Shown in pieces: positions 62,831 through 64,000 of a stretch of 64,000 nucleotides of DNA. The position numbers and the translations under genes are program-made. The number at the start of each line of letters is the position of its first letter. Position 1 is the first letter of the stretch. The stretch spans positions 47,501-111,500 of the forward strand of contig JAMPIV010012278.1 in NCBI GenBank assembly GCA_024509875.1, given 5' to 3'. Origin of the DNA: Oreohelix idahoensis (lineage: Eukaryota; Mollusca; Gastropoda; Stylommatophora; Oreohelicidae). The notes under the pieces are model-generated. The model was given only the letters and a program-made list of their open reading frames with translations. It was not told where the DNA came from and did no database searches.

Positions 62831-63422
62831 TGAGATGAAAAGGTAAAGAAGAAACAGCAGAGTGATAGAAAAGACATTACATAATAAACATCAAGCAGCA
62901 CAAAAACAAAACTAAACTTAAACAAAAACAAACAAAACTATGTTTCTTCATGTTTACTATACATTGTTTTCCATTTTTTTTCCCCTTTTTATTTGAAGTT
63001 TGAGTTTCAGTGACCTATACCCCTACTACAACAATGTTGAAGGCACAGAAAAAAATCAATGAGTGCTAAAGAAAACATTACATATGGTCTATACAACGAT
63101 CTGGCAGTTTCTATCAGAGCTTATCTGTGAGATTGGGACCTCCAAGCACAAACTGATAACTCTCACGAGCTAATGCTGATTTAAGACAGAGATATTTTAG
63201 AACATGGGGTATGGGAGACAGTAAACTAATCATCACCTCTTAGATGTACAATTTTGCTATGTCACCATACTGGGAAAAAAAATGATTTTTAAAATTTTTA
63301 CATGGTATTTATTATAAAGAAAATATCTGGCAGCAAAGTCCTGATAATCAGTTTACTGGCAATGAAACAACAAAAATTTTTTTTACACATATTCTAAACA
63401 ATATATTGGCAAGCCTAAAAAG
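62831..63422. other. Unassigned AT-rich sequence
   Basis: No gene or repeat was recognised. Confidence 0.5.
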
Positions 63423-63430
63423 CCCTAGGG

Positions 63431-63628
63431 CAAAGGTTTTCAAACTGTGCGTCCACGGCTCCCAGGGGCGTCCGCGGCCATCGCTAAGGGCGTCGCGGTG
63501 GCTTGGGAAAAGTGTTGGGCTCGATATTATGAGCCAAGGTCCATCAATAAATATAGTATAGAGAGGAGCCGCGGTGATTTATGCACAGGTCAAGGGAGCC
63601 GCGGACCAAAAAAGTTTGAAAACCTTTG
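63431..63628. mobile_element. hAT-type MITE, 198 bp
   Basis: Terminal inverted repeats CAAAGGTTTTCAAACT are perfect over 16 bp at both ends. They are flanked by ccctaggg (63423-63430) and ccctagga (63629-63636), an 8-bp target duplication with one mismatch. The size, TIR sequence style and 8-bp duplication fit non-autonomous hAT elements. The interior is GC-rich and non-coding. Confidence 0.85.
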
Positions 63629-63815
63629 CCCTAGGACATACTGATAACCATTAAAAAAAAGAAAAAAAAAATGGAAAAAGGCAGTCATATTACACTGTTT
63701 CTAAGAAAATGCCAGAATTCATTCTTCAAGTCTATATTAAAACATTTAATTAAAAACTATCACATGAATTTAGCAGTCTTTGCATAACTATTTTTGAAAG
63801 GGATTTTAATTGACA

Positions 63816-63835
63816 GTCAAGTCAAGTCAAGTCAA
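63816..63835. repeat. GTCAA microsatellite, four units
   Basis: Four perfect pentamers. No other function is apparent. Confidence 0.9.
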
Positions 63836-64000
63836 GACTCTATGGTTACTTTATTTAAACTGCAGTTAACAGTCTGGGTATATTTCTTTATTTATCTTCT
63901 TCTTCCTCATTCACCGTCAGAATTCCACATTAACGACTCTAACAAAGGCTCAAGGTCAGCTCAAGGTCTTGACATCTATAAACAGTTTTATTCCTTATTT

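Overview
This is a eukaryotic (animal) window: AT-rich, intron-bearing and packed with transposable elements. Nothing in it looks bacterial. The mix of Ty3/gypsy elements with a Ty1/copia-like pol order, several non-LTR families with RTE-, Jockey- or CR1-like 3' ends, a Penelope-like fragment and microsatellite-tailed SINEs suggests an invertebrate, most likely a lophotrochozoan such as a mollusc. The organism is inferred. All coordinates were counted by eye.

Only one host gene could be assembled. It is a six-exon minus-strand gene from 41138 down to 21801 whose exons join in phase into a 230-residue protein. I recognise it as MBIP (MAP3K12-binding inhibitory protein 1), a subunit of the ATAC histone acetyltransferase complex. 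Its introns (about 8.2, 1.0, 5.5, 2.9 and 1.1 kb) are filled with LINE 3' ends, SINEs, solo LTRs, minisatellites and foldback elements.

Region by region. 1-2979: an open LINE endonuclease fragment at the left edge, then LINE tails. 2980-21530: a four-level nest. A LINE 3' end is split by an LTR element (LTRs 2980-3695 and 20819-21530, target duplication ACACA). That element contains (a) a LINE tail split by a solo LTR and (b) a complete 9.6-kb gypsy element on the minus strand (10708-20297). Without its guests the outer element is about 7.3 kb. It encodes a coiled-coil protein leading into an RRM-like domain, and I find no reverse transcriptase or integrase in it. 21801-41138: MBIP. 41150-48448: a telomere-like foldback repeat, a decayed LINE split by a SINE, a possible exon, and another copy of that SINE. 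48449-58154: a second complete gypsy element on the minus strand, with 2.3-kb LTRs. 58155-64000: a Penelope-like fragment, tRNA-derived SINE, LINE tails, an RTE-like LINE with most of its reverse transcriptase, and a hAT-type MITE.

Four points stand out. The outer LTR element may be an undescribed non-autonomous lineage. Both gypsy elements place integrase before reverse transcriptase (Gmr1-type order). A 210-bp SINE-like element is built from a duplicated piece of the 3' end of a LINE that is also present here. The MBIP stop codon lies only about 270 bp from the 18.6-kb nest.
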